Source of the DNA: an uncultured Hungatella sp. | GTDB lineage: Bacteria > Bacillota > Clostridia > Lachnospirales > Lachnospiraceae | Reading direction: 5' to 3' | Assembly: GCA_910588325.1 (NCBI GenBank) | Contig: CAJUPP010000027.1 | Location: 1 to 40,964, forward strand | DNA: 40,964 nucleotides | In this document: piece by piece, positions 1-8,600 of the stretch | How the letters are laid out: every line of letters begins with the position of its first letter | How positions within the stretch are numbered: position 1 is the first letter of the stretch | The notes under the pieces: model-generated | Databases searched by the model: none | What the model saw: only the letters and a program-made list of their open reading frames with translations | What the model was told of the DNA's origin: nothing | Made by a program: the position numbers and the translations under genes

Positions 1-24
1 AGTATAGCAGAAAGAGGGAGGACG

Positions 25-885
25 TTACAGTACGTCATCTTTTGAAGCACTTACCACAAGCCCTGCCAGAGAAGCATTGAGACACATGGAAACATCCGGT
101 TTTCCATATTTTAACCAAGTAACTATCATACATACAACCGTCGCAATGGCCGGAGCAATGGTCGTAGTCACAAATACAGACCCAAGTTGTTCAACACTTG
201 TACAGGCTGCACCATTAAATCCATACCAGCCAAGCCATAGAATAAACACTCCCAGACATCCGATAGGAAGGTTATGCCCCGGAAACGCATTTACCTTGAT
301 TCCGGTTTTGTCACTTTTTTTCACGAACTTTCCGATCCTGGGCCCCAATAGTTTTGCACCGATAAGTGCAGAGATGCCGCCAACCATATGAATGGCACAG
401 GACCCGGCAAAATCATGAAAACCGATCTGTGCCAGCCAGCCGTTCCCCCAGATCCAGTGCGCCTCAATCGGATAAATCACTGCGGAGATTACCGCTGAGT
501 AGATACAGTAAGATAAAAATTTCGTTCTCTCTGCCATGGCTCCGGAAACAATGGTTGCCGTTGTGGCACAGAATACCAGGTTAAAAACAAAATTAGACCA
601 GTCAAAGCTTTCATAAGCCGTAAAAATATCAAATCCCGGTCTTCCGATGATCCCGGCTATGTCCTCTCCAAGAAGCAGCCCAAATCCAATCAAAATAAAC
701 ACCACTGTACCAATACAGAAATCCATCAGGTTCTTCATCAGAATATTTCCTGCATTCTTGGCCCTCGTAAAACCGGTCTCTACCATGGCGAATCCCGCCT
801 GCATCCAGAAAACCAACGCAGCCCCTATCAAAAACCATACACCAAACACCTGTCCATTTACTGCACTTAAGATTTCCTCTGTCAT
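25..885 (-). CDS. amt: Ammonium transporter, C-terminally truncated
   Basis: This is an Amt/MEP/Rh-family membrane channel for ammonium uptake. The start is ATG at 885, because AGGAGGA lies 7 bases upstream; the in-frame ATG at 891 is too close to that site. Typical Amt segments are visible: an N-terminal helix with MQAGFAMVETG, then AKNAGNILMKN, GAMAERTKF, HWIWGNG, the pore histidine in DFAGSCAIHMVGG, and LGWYGFNGA. The reading frame stops after only 286 residues, whereas the family usually has about 400 or more. Recognisable similarity ends at NASLAGLV, and the last ten or so residues look unrelated. The product would lack the last helices and the second histidine of the twin-histidine pore (H318 in E. 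coli AmtB), so it is probably non-functional unless this is a sequence error. The window edge hides what follows. A promoter and an attenuator-like leader precede it. Confidence 0.85.
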   Translation of the reverse strand: MTEEILSAVNGQVFGVWFLIGAALVFWMQAGFAMVETGFTRAKNAGNILMKNLMDFCIGTVVFILIGFGLLLGEDIAGIIGRPGFDIFTAYESFDWSNFVFNLVFCATTATIVSGAMAERTKFLSYCIYSAVISAVIYPIEAHWIWGNGWLAQIGFHDFAGSCAIHMVGGISALIGAKLLGPRIGKFVKKSDKTGIKVNAFPGHNLPIGCLGVFILWLGWYGFNGAACTSVEQLGSVFVTTTIAPAIATVVCMIVTWLKYGKPDVSMCLNASLAGLVVSASKDDVL

Positions 886-944
886 AACCATTCCTCCTCG
901 TATAATAAGTTTCAAAACGCACCGCCTGGCGGCAGTCCATATGC

Positions 945-990
945 AAAAAAGAGGGAGCAAAAACATCCATATGGACGTCTTCGCTCCCTC
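945..990 (-). terminator. Intrinsic terminator inside the amt leader
   Basis: On the minus strand GAGGGAGC (990-983) pairs with GCTCCCTC (958-951) and six T residues follow at 950-945. A-rich sequence before the stem (995-991) can extend the pairing with the T tract. The loop region contains the palindrome TCCATATGGA. It lies between the amt promoter and the amt start codon, so it would stop transcription before the gene unless it is prevented from forming. Confidence 0.75.
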
Positions 991-1004
991 TTTTTAAAAA
1001 GCAA

Positions 1005-1034
1005 GAGGCGCTATGGATAACTCCATAGCGCCTT
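1005..1034 (-). promoter_or_regulatory. Upstream leader hairpin, putative anti-antiterminator of amt
   Basis: A 12-bp perfect stem (AGGCGCTATGGA with TCCATAGCGCCT on the minus strand) closes a four-base GTTA loop. It begins within about 15 bases of the predicted transcription start. The 3' edge of this stem and the linker (1008-1003, CCTCTT) can instead pair with AAGAGG (992-987), which is the start of the terminator's 5' arm. The two alternative pairings exclude each other, the usual geometry of an attenuator. The sequence itself shows only this pairing logic; regulation is inferred. It could also act as a terminator for the upstream DUF2752 gene. Confidence 0.55.
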
Positions 1035-1050
1035 CGCTTTCACGAAACAC

Positions 1051-1079
1051 ATAATAGCACTCAAATTTTTATCTGTCAA
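1051..1079 (-). promoter_or_regulatory. Sigma-A promoter of amt
   Basis: On the minus strand TTGACA (1079-1074) is separated by 17 bases from TATTAT (1056-1051), with TGC directly before the -10 box (extended -10). The start of transcription is expected near 1044, immediately upstream of the first leader hairpin. It sits just after the DUF2752 stop codon. Confidence 0.85.
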
Positions 1080-1096
1080 CAGTTTTTTATAATTTT

Positions 1097-1477
1097 TTAT
1101 GAGATCGGCAGAATATTCCGCAAAATCCCATACACCGTCAACACAGCAACGCCTAACCACATTACCGCATTCTGAACGGCCCCTATGGTCCATTCTCCAG
1201 TTTTTACATAACCGACAATATGCTTTATAAAAACTGCCAGAAAGACCGGACTAAGTACCAATACCGCCGGATTTGCCTCAAAGGCTCCTGCAACATCCAG
1301 CCCCAAAAGTGCCACAGCCATACGGGTAACCCCGCACCCCGGACATTTCAAGCCTGTTATCAGATGAAACATACAGGGAATCCCAACGTTTGTCGCCTTC
1401 ACAAAAACCCCATACAAGATTCCTGCCAAAACCACAAAAAAGCAGACTTCACACACACGGTACAATCGTTCTTTCAA
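1097..1477 (-). CDS. DUF2752 family membrane protein
   Basis: This 126-residue protein carries the DUF2752 signature (LKCPGCGVTRM, around residues 42-52) between hydrophobic segments. Family members are small membrane proteins of unknown role; the paired cysteines of CPGCG suggest metal binding or redox chemistry, but this is not demonstrated. I see about three membrane helices (near residues 8-28, 65-85 and 100-118). The start is TTG at 1477, preceded by AAGGTGA, which overlaps the stop codon of the DUF4234 gene 8 bases upstream. The two genes are therefore probably co-transcribed from the promoter at 1906-1933. No function can be assigned. Confidence 0.8.
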   Translation of the reverse strand: MKERLYRVCEVCFFVVLAGILYGVFVKATNVGIPCMFHLITGLKCPGCGVTRMAVALLGLDVAGAFEANPAVLVLSPVFLAVFIKHIVGYVKTGEWTIGAVQNAVMWLGVAVLTVYGILRNILPIS

Positions 1478-1485
1478 CGTTCACC

Positions 1486-1827
1486 TTAATTTTCGGCCAG
1501 ATGATTCAATTCATTCTGCATCAAAGCCCAGGCAACGATTGGGAAAATCAGGCACAGAATCAGATAAAGCACGCCGCTGTTGCTGGATGGCATATTCCGG
1601 TTCTGCTTCGCGATATCAATCTTCTCCCCCTGCTTGTAAGCCCAGTACAGGCCATAAATATTGCAGGTGATAACAGACAGAAGATATGCAACAATACCAG
1701 AGGTTCCCTCTACATTGGCTGCTGTCTTCGTGTCCTCAGTCAGACATACAAACCAGTAGATGCCATAGATGCCACAAGTGACCAGTGACAAAATGATACA
1801 TAATGCAACATTTCTCTGTTGGATCAT
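1486..1827 (-). CDS. DUF4234 family membrane protein
   Basis: This 113-residue protein matches the DUF4234 pattern: two repeats of a hydrophobic helix ending in a G-I-Y-G-(I/L)-Y-W motif (LVTCGIYGIYWF near residue 15 and VITCNIYGLYWAY near residue 52), followed by a third helix near the C-terminus. The family consists of small integral membrane proteins of unknown function. AGGAG lies 9 bases before the ATG at 1827. It is the first gene of a two-gene unit with DUF2752, and a good promoter lies about 80 bases upstream. Confidence 0.8.
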   Translation of the reverse strand: MIQQRNVALCIILSLVTCGIYGIYWFVCLTEDTKTAANVEGTSGIVAYLLSVITCNIYGLYWAYKQGEKIDIAKQNRNMPSSNSGVLYLILCLIFPIVAWALMQNELNHLAEN

Positions 1828-1905
1828 AGCGATAAACTCCTTTAAAAATATTTTTTACATCTCCCCCATAGCTATCAAACCACGAAAAAGACTTAGATCG
1901 TCTTA

Positions 1906-1933
1906 ATTATATCACAATTCATGTATTTGTCTA
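1906..1933 (-). promoter_or_regulatory. Sigma-A promoter of the DUF4234-DUF2752 pair
   Basis: On the minus strand TAGACA (1933-1928), a 16-base spacer and TATAAT (1911-1906). The rest of the 195-base gap between fumB and DUF4234 is A+T-rich with no clear terminator; a small AAGAC/GTCTT stem lies just after the -10 box. Confidence 0.75.
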
Positions 1934-2022
1934 CATTTTCAGACAGATTTTTCAAAATTTCTAGCGCAGTTCCCTTATTATTAACAAATTATCACAGCAA
2001 AGGCGAAATAGTATTCCGTATT

Positions 2023-2559
2023 TTATCCTGAAACAGAAGCATACAAATCCGTACCCTCCGGATCAATCGCCACAATCACCGGAAAGTCCTCCACATACAG
2101 TCTTCGTATTGCCTCTGTTCCCAAATCCTCATACGCAACCACTTCTGACGATTTAATACACTTCGAAAGCAACGCTCCCGCTCCCCCAACAGCCGCAAAA
2201 TAGACACCGCCGTTTCTTACCATAGCATCAATAACCTCTGCCGACCGTTTTCCTTTCCCAATCATCCCCTTCATTCCCAAGTCCAGAAGCTGAGGAACAT
2301 ACCTGTCCATCCTGCTGGAAGTAGTAGGTCCTGCAGACCCAATCACCCGCCCCTCCCTGGCAGGCGAAGGCCCCATATAATAAATCGCACTTCCCTTTAT
2401 CTCAACAGGAAGTTTCTCCCCTCTGTCCAGCGCATCTCTCATCCTCTTATGGGCCGCATCCCTGGCCGTATACATCTCCCCCGTAAGATACACATAATCC
2501 CCGGCATGCAGCTTCTTTATATCCTGCTCCTGCAGCGGCAGTTTCAAATGTCTCTCCAT
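2023..2559 (-). CDS. fumB: Fumarate hydratase class I, beta subunit
   Basis: This 178-residue protein is the C-terminal (beta) subunit of the two-subunit, iron-sulfur class I fumarase/tartrate dehydratase family. It shows the family's LHAGDYVYLTGEMYTARDAAHKR start, the GPSPAREGRVIGSAGPTTSSRMD substrate-binding stretch (about residues 63-85), the GKG loop, and AVGGAGALLS. With the alpha subunit it interconverts fumarate and malate in the cytosol. It lies 28 bases after the alpha-subunit stop. The ribosome site (AAGGATGG) sits about 10 bases from ATG 2559. It is the last gene of the long proB-to-fumarase run; no convincing terminator follows. Confidence 0.92.
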   Translation of the reverse strand: MERHLKLPLQEQDIKKLHAGDYVYLTGEMYTARDAAHKRMRDALDRGEKLPVEIKGSAIYYMGPSPAREGRVIGSAGPTTSSRMDRYVPQLLDLGMKGMIGKGKRSAEVIDAMVRNGGVYFAAVGGAGALLSKCIKSSEVVAYEDLGTEAIRRLYVEDFPVIVAIDPEGTDLYASVSG

Positions 2560-2587
2560 CTCTCAACCATCCTTGCAATGTTTTTCC

Positions 2588-3433
2588 TTACACCACACAC
2601 TTCACATGTCGATTCACATGACAGCACAAATTCACCGCCACCGGCAGCCCCGCAATATGCGTCGCGCAGCTGTTAATATTCACTGCCAAAGCAGTAGTCT
2701 TGCCTCCCAGTCCTCCCGGCCCAATCTCCAGCTCATTCATCTCCTCCAAAAGTTCCTCTTCCAGCTTACAAATATGCTTCTCACTCGAATGACTTCCTAC
2801 CGGCCGGGTCAATGCCTCTTTAGACATAATCGCCGCTTTCTCAAATGTTCCACCAATTCCGACGCCCACCACCAACGGCGGACATGCATTGGGCCCCGCA
2901 TCTTTAACTGCCTGAATGACTGCCTGTTTCACACCTTCCACCCCATCCGCAGGCTTTAACATAAACACCCTGCTCATATTTTCGCTCCCGAACCCTTTAG
3001 GCGCAAGGGTAATCTCCAACTTATCCCCAGGCACAATCCCATAATGTACAATCGCCGGCGTATTATCCCCTGTATTTACACGTAAAAGGGGATCCCCTAC
3101 TACCGATTTTCTCAGATATCCTTTTGTATATCCCTGACGTACCCCTTCATTGATCGCCGCTTCCAACTCTCCGCCCACAAAGTGCACATCCTGTCCAATC
3201 TTCATGAAAATCACTGCCATCCCCGTATCCTGGCAGATGGGAATCATTTCTTCCCCTGCAATCTTCAGATTCTCTTCAAGCTGCCCCAGTACCCGGACCG
3301 CCAAAGGCCTTTCTTCCCTCTCTCCTGCTTCCTTCAGCGCCTTCTCCATATCCGGAGACAGAAAATGATTGGCCTGAATACACATATCGCAGACAATTTT
3401 CGTTACTGTTTCCACCGCAATTTCCCGTACCAT
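2588..3433 (-). CDS. fumA: Fumarate hydratase class I, alpha subunit
   Basis: This 281-residue protein is the N-terminal (alpha) subunit of class I fumarase. It carries the three cysteines expected to hold a [4Fe-4S] cluster: C67 in PICQDTG, the cysteine in NACPPLVVGVGIGG (near 183), and one in the C-terminal CCHVNRH. Such enzymes are oxygen-sensitive, fitting an anaerobe. The start is ATG 3433 with AAAGGCGG 7 bases upstream. It begins only 21 bases after the stop of the second hybrid kinase, so kinase and fumarase genes are probably co-transcribed, an unusual pairing. Confidence 0.93.
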   Translation of the reverse strand: MVREIAVETVTKIVCDMCIQANHFLSPDMEKALKEAGEREERPLAVRVLGQLEENLKIAGEEMIPICQDTGMAVIFMKIGQDVHFVGGELEAAINEGVRQGYTKGYLRKSVVGDPLLRVNTGDNTPAIVHYGIVPGDKLEITLAPKGFGSENMSRVFMLKPADGVEGVKQAVIQAVKDAGPNACPPLVVGVGIGGTFEKAAIMSKEALTRPVGSHSSEKHICKLEEELLEEMNELEIGPGGLGGKTTALAVNINSCATHIAGLPVAVNLCCHVNRHVKCVV

Positions 3434-3454
3434 AACACAACCGCCTTTCTTAAG

Positions 3455-4636
3455 CTACTGTATTTCCGGAATGAATTTCGAAATCACCTCTGCCAGATTA
3501 TCCAAATCAAAAGGCTTGGCAACATGGGCATTCATACCGCTTTCATGGGCCATCCGAATATCTTTCTCCATTGCATTGGCTGACAATGCCACAATAGGGA
3601 TACTGGCCAGCTTTGGATCCTGAAACCTCCGAATCGTCCTTGTGGCCTGATACCCATCCATAATAGGCATCTGAATATCCATCAAAACCAGACTGTAGTA
3701 CCCCGGAGCCGCACCCGATATCTTTTCCACGGCAATACTGCCGTCCTCAGCCGTATCCACAACAAGCCCCAGACTTTCCAATAGTTCTGTCTCGATTTCC
3801 CGGTTGATTTCATTATCCTCCGCCACCAGAATCCTCCGATTTTCCACTTTCCCGGCAGATATCTTATCCTGTCCCGAGCAAGACATAACTCCCTCCTCTG
3901 TTTGGAACCTCAAAATCACCGTAAACTGGCTTCCCTGGCCCACAACACTGTGCACCCCTATGGTTCCGCCCATGCGATCCACAATATTTTTGGCAATCGT
4001 AAGACCAAGACCAGCACCGTGGATACCGCTTAATGTGCTGTTCTTCTCCCTCTCAAAGGGCTCAAAGATATGTTTTAAGAATTCTTTCTCGATTCCGATT
4101 CCGGTATCGCTGATTTTAAATTCATAAACCACATAATTATTGGGCAGTACTTCTTTTTCCGTCACATCCACGGTAACCTTACCGCCGTATTCCGTATATT
4201 TTATACCGTTGTTTACAATATACTTAAGAACCTGGTTCAGCCTGGCCCTGTCACCGTACACACTGCTGTGTTTCGTATCTGCAAAATTCAGGGAAAGCAC
4301 TATGCCTTTTTCCTGTGCCTGAGGCATCATCTCATTGCAGACATCCTGTAAAAGATCCTGAAGGTTGTATTGTTCCTCAAGCAGATCAACCTGTGCCGAT
4401 TCCATCCACGACAGTTCCAGAATATCATCGATCAGCCGAAGAAGCTGACGGCTGGAAACCTCGATTTGATCCAGATAACTCTGTACAGCCTCACGGTCAC
4501 CTGATTCCATTTTCGCCAGAGTGGTAAAACCGAAAATGGCATTGAGAGGAGTCCGCATATCATGAGACATGTTGGACAGAAATGCATTTTTGGCATTATT
4601 GGCTGACTGGGCTCTGCTTAACGCCTCCTCCACCAC
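3455..4636 (-). CDS. Hybrid sensor kinase, catalytic half (frame-shifted from the preceding PAS part)
   Basis: This 393-residue reading frame holds the transmitter and receiver of a hybrid histidine kinase. The HisKA phosphoacceptor is H25 in SNMSHDMRTPLNAI. The ATPase domain has the N box (near N142, VNNGIKYTE), SDTGIG, and HGAGLGLTIAK. The receiver domain (about 267-390) has the acidic pair in VAEDNE, the phosphoacceptor D320 (LVLMDIQMP) and K374. There is no HPt or output domain. The frame overlaps the upstream PAS-containing frame by 19 bases and continues it in the -1 frame: reading eight instead of seven A residues at 4644-4638 fuses them seamlessly. A GTG at 4636 with GGAG 8 bases upstream could alternatively start a separate, translationally coupled kinase. 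Confidence 0.85.
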   Translation of the reverse strand: MVEEALSRAQSANNAKNAFLSNMSHDMRTPLNAIFGFTTLAKMESGDREAVQSYLDQIEVSSRQLLRLIDDILELSWMESAQVDLLEEQYNLQDLLQDVCNEMMPQAQEKGIVLSLNFADTKHSSVYGDRARLNQVLKYIVNNGIKYTEYGGKVTVDVTEKEVLPNNYVVYEFKISDTGIGIEKEFLKHIFEPFEREKNSTLSGIHGAGLGLTIAKNIVDRMGGTIGVHSVVGQGSQFTVILRFQTEEGVMSCSGQDKISAGKVENRRILVAEDNEINREIETELLESLGLVVDTAEDGSIAVEKISGAAPGYYSLVLMDIQMPIMDGYQATRTIRRFQDPKLASIPIVALSANAMEKDIRMAHESGMNAHVAKPFDLDNLAEVISKFIPEIQ

Positions 4637-5640
4637 CTTTTTTTCTCCATCTCATACTGGATTTCCTTATCAACTCTCTGAAATCCCATGACAAACTGAG
4701 AAACATTGTCGCTGTTTCCGGTATTTACGATTCTTACCTGTATATATTGCATTTCCGTCCCGTTAAATACCCGGTAATTAATATAAAACGTCTTGGTTTT
4801 CGACAGTTTTTCCCGGATTTCCTTAGGAGATATGACTTGTAAAAACATATGGTAATCTTCTGAATAAACCCAGGTATCCGCATAACTCTGAATGCACTGG
4901 CTAAATTTCTTCTCCCTTAAATTTGCCTCCAATAGATTTCCAGTCTGGCTGCTTAAACGGTAGGGTATTATTTTATCCGTATCCAAATTCACATAGAAGA
5001 TGGAATCATAGTTGATGCTTAAACCCTCGATAACCTCCAGACGCTGCAGATGTTCCTGACGGATGATTTTTAATTCCTTGTCGTACTGCTCCACCAAAGC
5101 CTGCAGTTCCTGCTCCTTCGCCATACTCTGATAGACCAGGGCAGCCCGCTCTGACAGCAGACGTTCCCGCTTCTCTGTAGAATCCCCCACAAACACATAG
5201 AAAATATCGCCGGAAGATTTGCTTCTGACAAAATGTCCATAATCCTCAAGCCAGCGGATGGCCCCATCCTTCCGGATAATCCGGTACTCCACATAATCCA
5301 GATCATACTGGCTTTTGTCGATCTGATCTCTGATACTTTCCTCCACTTCCTCCAAATCCTCCGGATGAACAAGGCCACGAAAAGAATTTCCCGTCAACTG
5401 ACGAAATTCCTTCATGGTATCACACATAAAAATCCGAAGTAAAGCTTTATTGGCATAGATAATCTCTTCATTTCCGTCGGCATGATAGATAAAAAAACCT
5501 CCCGGCATTTCATCCATAAACCTCTTCACTTCATGAGCTATATGGATTTTATCTGCCTCCATCAAAGAACTCTTCAGAATTGGACTTTCCTCTTCATTAT
5601 TCTCCAATATATTTAACTGCGATAACATATATTCAATCAT
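4618..5640 (-). CDS. PAS-domain sensory half of a hybrid kinase, ended by a frameshift
   Basis: This 340-residue frame is the sensory part of the kinase that follows it. Residues 40-155 form a PAS fold with a PAC-like end (YANKALLRIF, EYRIIRKDGAIRWLEDYG, FVGDSTEKRERL). Residues 155-200 look like a coiled-coil helix. Residues 200-328 form the roughly 130-residue module also present twice in the neighbouring 1109-residue kinase (IEGLSINYDSIFYVNLDT, FYINYRVFNGTEMQY, VMGFQRVDKEI). The frame ends in KKRWWRRR just after an A7 run; with one more A it would read KKKVVEEALSRAQ into the kinase half. No membrane segments are seen. AAGGGGAG lies 8 bases before ATG 5640, 29 bases after the previous gene. 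Confidence 0.85.
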   Translation of the reverse strand: MIEYMLSQLNILENNEEESPILKSSLMEADKIHIAHEVKRFMDEMPGGFFIYHADGNEEIIYANKALLRIFMCDTMKEFRQLTGNSFRGLVHPEDLEEVEESIRDQIDKSQYDLDYVEYRIIRKDGAIRWLEDYGHFVRSKSSGDIFYVFVGDSTEKRERLLSERAALVYQSMAKEQELQALVEQYDKELKIIRQEHLQRLEVIEGLSINYDSIFYVNLDTDKIIPYRLSSQTGNLLEANLREKKFSQCIQSYADTWVYSEDYHMFLQVISPKEIREKLSKTKTFYINYRVFNGTEMQYIQVRIVNTGNSDNVSQFVMGFQRVDKEIQYEMEKKRWWRRR

Positions 5641-5669
5641 GGTACATTCTCCCCTTCTGCTTACCTGAT

Positions 5670-8600
5670 CTAGCCTCTTTCCTTCAGTACCGCATCTACT
5701 GTCTCAAGAAGTTTATCTACGTCAATGGGTTTCGCTATATGGCCGTCCATTCCACAGTTTAATGCTTTCTGCTTATCCTCCTCAAAAGCATTGGCTGTCA
5801 TAGCCAGAATAGGGATCGATGCCAGCTGTTTATTCTTTAACCTGCGGATGGCAATTGCCGCATCATAACCGTTCATAACCGGCATCTGAACATCCATCAG
5901 GACAAGCTTATAGTACCCTGGTTCCGATTTTTCTACCATCGCTACGGCAATCTTCCCGTTTCCCGCAGTTTCAATTTCAAATCCCACTTCATTTAACAGT
6001 TCCGTCGCAATTTCCATATTCAGTTCATTGTCCTCAACCAGAAGAAGCCTCTGATTGTAATAGTTTTCTTTCCCTTTGAAGTTCTTCTTGGATTTCTTTT
6101 CCACTGGAACCACAAAATTCAGAAGACATCTGCGCAGTTCCGAAAAGAATACTGGTTTACTGCAGAACGCCGTAACTCCCGCTTCTTTTGCCTCCAACTC
6201 TATGTCTGACCAGTCGTAAGCAGTAAGCACAATAATACACACGTCTTCTCCTGCCTCCCTGCGGATTCTGCGGGCGGTCTCAACTCCATTGATATCCGAC
6301 ATTATCCAGTCAATAATATAGATTCCATACCCATCTCCCCGTTCCAGAGCCTGCTGGCTCCGCAGGATAGCCTCCCTTCCGGTCATGGTCCACTCCGGAC
6401 GCAGCCCCATCTGCGAAAGCATGTCTGTCACACTGTCACAAATATTAAAATCATTATCAACCACCAGACACCGGCAGTCTTTCAGTTCTGGTATCATTTG
6501 ATGCACATCCGAAACAGGCTGAAGGCGGAAGGATAGACAGATCTTAAATTCGCTTCCTTTTCCCTTCTGGCTCTTTACCTGAATGGTACCATTCATCATA
6601 TCTACAAGTTTTTTTGTGATACTCATCCCCAGACCGGTCCCCTGGATGCCGCTTATGGTGGAGGTCCGTTCCCTCTCAAATGGTTCGAAAATATGCTCCA
6701 GAAATTCCCTGCTCATACCAATGCCGGTATCCTTCACATAGAACTCATAATCAGCATACCCTGTCTGGCTGCCAGGCTTTTCGATAATCCGCATGGCAAT
6801 GCTGCCCCCTGCCGGCGTAAACTTCACAGAATTTCCCAAAAGATTAAGCAGAATCTGGTTCAGCCGCAGCCTGTCGCAAAAAATATCTTCATCCATAACA
6901 TTCACCACATCAATATAGAAGGCCAACTGTTTTGCTGCCATATCCGCCTGTAAAATATTCTTAAGTTCGTGGAGAATTTCTGGAAGACTGCAGGGCTTTT
7001 CTTCCAGATAGATTTTTCCGCTTTCAATGCGGCTCATATCCAGAATATCATTGATTAGGTTTAACAGATGATTTCCAGAAGACATGATTTTCTTTAAATA
7101 TTCTTCCACCCGTTCTTTTTGGTCAATATACCTGGAAGCGAGAGCCGTAAAGCCAATAATGGCATTCATAGGCGTACGGATATCATGAGACATATTGGAA
7201 AGAAATGTACTTTTCGCCGCATTGGCCTGTTTTGCCAGAACCAAAGCGTTTTCTAAAAGCCTGCGCTGCTCCAGCTCCTTCTCTACAGTCTCCGTAATCA
7301 CACGCTTCGCCAGAACAAGCTGAAATTTTTTGTCCTCCCCGGAAACCTTGGTGAAACTAAACTGGATATAATCCGTCTTCTCCTTTACATTATTTCGGAT
7401 ATTAACATTATAAATCTTTTTGTTTTCCAGCTGTTTTAATATGTAATCCAGCCTTGTGGAAGCTGTCCATATCTTCTTATCATCCTCGTGGACATACTTG
7501 GTATAGGCAGAAATCGCATCATTGTAGTACTCATTCAGAGCCAGCGCAATGATGGCCTCCGTTGCGTTATCCCCCACTTTATGGACAGACAGTTTCCCTG
7601 TCTCCGTGTTTACCAAAGCAATAAAATTATAATCACTGCTTAGGCCAGCAATTATCTCATAGGATTCTTCCATCAGCTTTTTCTGCGCCTGCTCATGACG
7701 AACCTCATCATCTACACTGCGGATTCCCACGACGATCCGGTGAGATTCCTTCCAGCTTCCGGACCGTACAATTTTAGCCTGATAATATTCGACTTCATCC
7801 CCGTTTTCCTTGCGGTAATTGATATAAAAGGCTGTCTTTTTTGACATTTCCTTAAAAATGCGGGAACGGGAAATAGCCCGTCTCACCATCGGCCTATCCG
7901 CCTCATAAACAGCCTTGCCGATATATTCTTCCACTCTCTTAGAGAAAGGAAAGGTTTGATCAAACTCCCAGTTCTCATTTTCTTCGGTTCTGCTGCCGGC
8001 TCTGGCGTAGGCAGCAGAATCCATATCCAAATCCACCAGAAATACTGACCGAAAATCTGCACTCAACGCGTGGATCAATTCAAGATGCCGTACTTTTTCT
8101 TCTTTTTCCTGCTGTTTCTGGTCCGTATAATCAAACAGAAAGCGCTGATAAAACAGCAGCCCATCCTCCTCAACCAGTTTGATTCTTCCGATGACATTTA
8201 CAATTTTTCCATCCCTATGCAGGACACGATAATCGATATTGGCACTGTCGCCTGCCTCCTTAAGCCCCTGAATACAGGTCCTTAATTTCAATTTATCTTC
8301 ATTCAGTACAGAATCGGCAATTAAGTCAAATCCAGCCTCTATCATCTCATTCTGGCTTTCATAGCCGAGGATTTCCAGGGCTGCCCGATTGATGCTTATG
8401 ATCTGGCTTCCATCTACGCTGTGACGCATCATGCCGCAGTCCGTAGTAGAGAAAATGGCTTCCAGAACATGGGACTGACGATCTAATTCCCGCTGATCCG
8501 CTTCGGTTACCTTGTTATCTCTTTCTATATACAAAGCCTGCCTTAAAACACGGCCTAACTTCTTAAGAGCCGTCCGTTCGTCTTTTGTCCATTTTCTATT

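Noticed and set aside
647..997. Plus-strand open frame of 116 codons over the start of amt
   Set aside because: It is antisense to amt and its leader, with no ribosome site or recognisable family.
945..1034. ANTAR target RNA (two hairpins with A1/G4 hexaloops) upstream of amt
   Set aside because: The two-hairpin layout is similar, but neither loop carries the A..G pattern in the right positions; kept only as an attenuator of unknown type.
4636..4647. Canonical programmed -1 frameshift signal at the A7 tract
   Set aside because: The zero-frame phasing is GAG AAA AAA AGG, not X XXY YYZ, and re-pairing in the -1 frame would leave mismatches; no clear downstream stem was seen. Homopolymer length change or slippage is more plausible.
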